Shown here piece after piece: positions 4,590 through 6,317 of a stretch of DNA of 6,317 nucleotides. Under the pieces are notes generated by a model that saw only the letters and a program-made list of their open reading frames with translations, had not been told where the DNA came from and did no database searches. This DNA comes from Acidimicrobiales bacterium (GTDB lineage: Bacteria; Actinomycetota; Acidimicrobiia; Acidimicrobiales; Palsa-688). The position numbers and the translations under genes were made by a program. Location: positions 1 through 6,317 of the forward strand of contig JAFAWZ010000322.1 of assembly GCA_019241495.1 (NCBI GenBank), in the 5' to 3' direction. Position 1 is the stretch's first letter. Each line of letters begins with the position of its first letter.

Positions 4590-5897
4590 TCAACCGGTCC
4601 GGCGCCGCACCCGGAAGACGAGCGGGGTCGGCCCGAGCTCGAAGTGCTCCCGGATCCGGCGCTCCAGGTAGCGCAGGTAGGGGGCAGGGACGCTCTTGGT
4701 GGCGAAGAGGGTGAAGGTTGGCGGGTCGGTCGCGCCCTGAGTGGCATAGAGGATCCGCCCCCCGGGCGAGGGGTGGGCGGCCTGGGCTGAGGCGAGGACC
4801 CGGTTCAGCTCGCCCGTCGCCACCCGGCGCTGGGATGCCTCCACCGCCTGGCGCAATGCAGGTAGCAGCTTGTGCACGCCGAGCCCGGTGAGGGCGCTGA
4901 TCTTGAGGACCGGGGCATAGGCCAGAAAGCCGAGGCGGTCTCCCACGTCGGCGAGGACGGCGGCCCGTTGGTCGGCGTCCAGGAGATCCCACTTGTTGAG
5001 CAGGAGCACCACCGGCCCCCCGGCCGCGTCGACCCGCTCGGCCAGGCGCTGATCCTGCCGGGTGACTCCGTCCGCCGCGTCGATCACCAACAACGCGCAC
5101 TGGGCCCGGTCCAGCGATTGCAGGGCCCGGACCATGGAGTAGAACTCGGCGCCCTCGGCTTCGCGGACCCGCCGCCGCATGCCAGCCGTGTCGACGAAGC
5201 GGACGTCGCCCTCCGGGGTGGTGACGACGGTGTCGATGCTGTCACGGGTGGTGCCAGGCAGGTCGTGCACGACCGACCGCTCGTCCCCGATGAGGCGGTT
5301 GAACAGAGTTGACTTGCCGACGTTGGGGCGCCCCACGATGGCAACCGAAGCTACGTCGGAGCCTTCCTCCACCTCCCCTGGCGCGGCGTCGTCCTGGTCA
5401 GGCGGAAAAAGTGCTACCAGCGCGTCGAGCAGGTCCCCGGTACCACGCCCGTGCAGCGCGCTGACGGGCCAGGGATCTCCCAGCCCCAGCCTGGAAAGCG
5501 CCCAGATGTCGGGGTCGCGGCTCTCCCCGTCCACCTTGTTCCCCACCACCAGAGTGGGGCGGCCCAGCCGGCGCAGCAGGCTGGCCACCTTGGCGTCCCC
5601 GTCGGTGATGCCGACGGTGGAGTCCACGACGAACAAGACGGCGGCCGCGTCCCGGATGGCCCGCTCCGACTGGGTGGTGACCTGGCGGTCGAGGGTCGAT
5701 CCACCGGGCATCCAGCCACCCGTGTCGACGATCGTGAACTCCCGCCCGGCCCACTCGGCGTCGAGGAACTTGCGGTCCCTGGTGACGCCCGGCCTTTCTT
5801 CCACGATCGCCTCCCTACGGCCGACGACGCGGTTCACGAGGGTGCTCTTCCCCACGTTCGGCCGTCCGACCACAGCGACCAGCGGCTTGGCGGTCAC
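4590..5897 (-). CDS. der: Ribosome-associated GTPase Der (EngA)
   Basis: This 435-aa protein has two tandem GTPase domains and a C-terminal KH-like domain, the unique Der architecture. It binds the 50S subunit during late ribosome assembly and is normally essential. In G-domain 1 the P-loop GRPNVGKS is at 11-18, GVTRD at 37-41, DTGGW at 58-62, NKVD at 120-123 and SALHG at 146-150. In G-domain 2 GRPNVGKS is at 189-196, PGTTRD at 214-219, DTAGM at 236-240, NKWD at 301-304 and SALTG at 334-338. An acidic linker (about 167-181) separates them. The KH-like part spans about 355-435, with YATQ, PPTFTLF and YLRYLERRIRE; the segment before YATQ (HPSPGGRI) looks shorter than in E. coli-type proteins. 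GTG 5897 overlaps the preceding gene's TGA by 4 nt (GTGA) and lacks a Shine-Dalgarno, so translation is probably coupled to the DUF512 gene. Confidence 0.98.
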   Translation of the reverse strand: MTAKPLVAVVGRPNVGKSTLVNRVVGRREAIVEERPGVTRDRKFLDAEWAGREFTIVDTGGWMPGGSTLDRQVTTQSERAIRDAAAVLFVVDSTVGITDGDAKVASLLRRLGRPTLVVGNKVDGESRDPDIWALSRLGLGDPWPVSALHGRGTGDLLDALVALFPPDQDDAAPGEVEEGSDVASVAIVGRPNVGKSTLFNRLIGDERSVVHDLPGTTRDSIDTVVTTPEGDVRFVDTAGMRRRVREAEGAEFYSMVRALQSLDRAQCALLVIDAADGVTRQDQRLAERVDAAGGPVVLLLNKWDLLDADQRAAVLADVGDRLGFLAYAPVLKISALTGLGVHKLLPALRQAVEASQRRVATGELNRVLASAQAAHPSPGGRILYATQGATDPPTFTLFATKSVPAPYLRYLERRIREHFELGPTPLVFRVRRRTG

Positions 5898-6317
5898 AGA
5901 GACGAGGCGAGAACGGCCCGAAGAGCGGCCCCGTCGGCCTTCACCACCTCCACCGGCCGGGGTAGGTCAGCGGGTCGCATGCCGTCGAGGAACACCCCGC
6001 CCGACAGGCAAACGTCGGGCAACAGATACCGGCGGCCAGGCAGGGCGCCGGCCAGGGCGGCGGCTACGTCGGTCCCGGTGAGCAGGCCGGCGACGGCGAT
6101 GTTGCCCCCGAAGTAGCGGTTCGCGACAGCGACCACTTCGGCCAAGCCAGAGACCAACGGGCCGAGCACGGCCGCGCCGTAGGTCCCCGTCAGGATGCTC
6201 ACCGGGGCACCCCGTCGCGGCAGGATGGTCAGCTCCCCCGGCGCCCGGAGGGCCCGGTAGCCGAACGCCGGAGCGCCGTCGACGGACTGGAAGAACCCGC
6301 CCGGGCCCCCCTCCGGG
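5894..6317 (-). CDS. DUF512-family Fe-S oxidoreductase (C-terminal part; 5' end outside window)
   Basis: The frame stays open from TGA 5896-5894 to the right edge, giving about 140 residues of a longer protein. The segments VSILTGTYGAAVL, VVAVANRYFGGNIAVAGLLT, GTDV, YLLPDVCLSGGVFLDGM and PVEVV match the C-terminal DUF512 domain of PDZ/radical-SAM-like proteins (NifB/MoaA-like Fe-S oxidoreductases), in which N-rFFG, vaGLLTG and fLDd are the conserved blocks. The N-terminal PDZ and iron-sulfur parts would lie outside the window, so I cannot see cluster cysteines. The reaction is unknown to me. An internal GTG at 6202 could look like a start, but homology continues upstream of it (GFFQSVDG, ELTILPRRGAP). 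A DUF512 gene directly upstream of der is a recurring arrangement in other bacteria, which supports the call. It overlaps der by 4 nt. Confidence 0.85.
   Translation of the reverse strand, partial: PEGGPGGFFQSVDGAPAFGYRALRAPGELTILPRRGAPVSILTGTYGAAVLGPLVSGLAEVVAVANRYFGGNIAVAGLLTGTDVAAALAGALPGRRYLLPDVCLSGGVFLDGMRPADLPRPVEVVKADGAALRAVLASSL

Noticed and set aside
3447..4790. 447-codon plus-strand open frame opposite the SpoIIE phosphatase and the end of der
   Set aside because: It spans two real minus-strand genes and the gap between them, shows no domain, and has the same low-complexity Gly/Arg/Val/His composition as other antisense frames.
6200..6202. GTG at 6202 as the start of a stand-alone 102-aa gene before der
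   Set aside because: The frame and DUF512-like sequence continue upstream to the window edge, so this is an internal valine codon.

Overview
The window is GC-rich DNA with dense, mostly minus-strand genes. It looks like a chromosomal housekeeping and envelope region of a high-GC actinobacterium. Three things point there: a CDP-alcohol phosphatidyltransferase coupled to a mannose-1-phosphate guanylyltransferase/phosphomannomutase-like fusion, a small DUF4333-like exported protein, and several starts with a -10-like TANNNT directly upstream and no Shine-Dalgarno (a leaderless style). Some details, such as the tiny zinc-ribbon/TM protein, resemble Acidimicrobiia-type genomes, but this placement is an inference.

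Layout in minus-strand transcription order, from the right edge. First comes the C-terminal part of a DUF512 (radical SAM/PDZ-type Fe-S oxidoreductase) gene, cut by the window edge. It overlaps by 4 nt the complete GTPase gene der (ribosome assembly). Then, 48 nt on, there is a membrane-anchored SpoIIE/PP2C-type phosphatase. After a 47-nt gap with a small hairpin comes a 66-aa zinc-ribbon membrane protein. Its stop codon sits in a hairpin and at the start of an in-phase 15-bp tandem repeat, which leads to the promoter of tRNA-Pro(GGG).

The tRNA gene converges with the only plus-strand gene, a NifU C-terminal (Nfu) iron-sulfur carrier; a GC hairpin lies between them. Divergent from nfu across about 58 bp is a small membrane-anchored DUF4333-like protein. 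Next is an intergenic spacer with a striking 84-bp imperfect palindrome built from four copies of a short motif. Finally, the phosphatidyltransferase gene overlaps by 4 nt the sugar-phosphate nucleotidyltransferase fusion, which runs off the left edge.

The genes fall into three functional groups: translation (Der, tRNA-Pro), iron-sulfur maturation (Nfu, possibly relevant to the DUF512 enzyme), and envelope lipid/mannose-nucleotide supply (the phosphatidyltransferase and GDP-mannose-type enzyme). No defence island, prophage, CRISPR array or complete mobile element is visible. The least explained items are the palindromic element, the stop-codon tandem repeat, and the loss of the phosphoserine loop in the phosphomannomutase-like domain.
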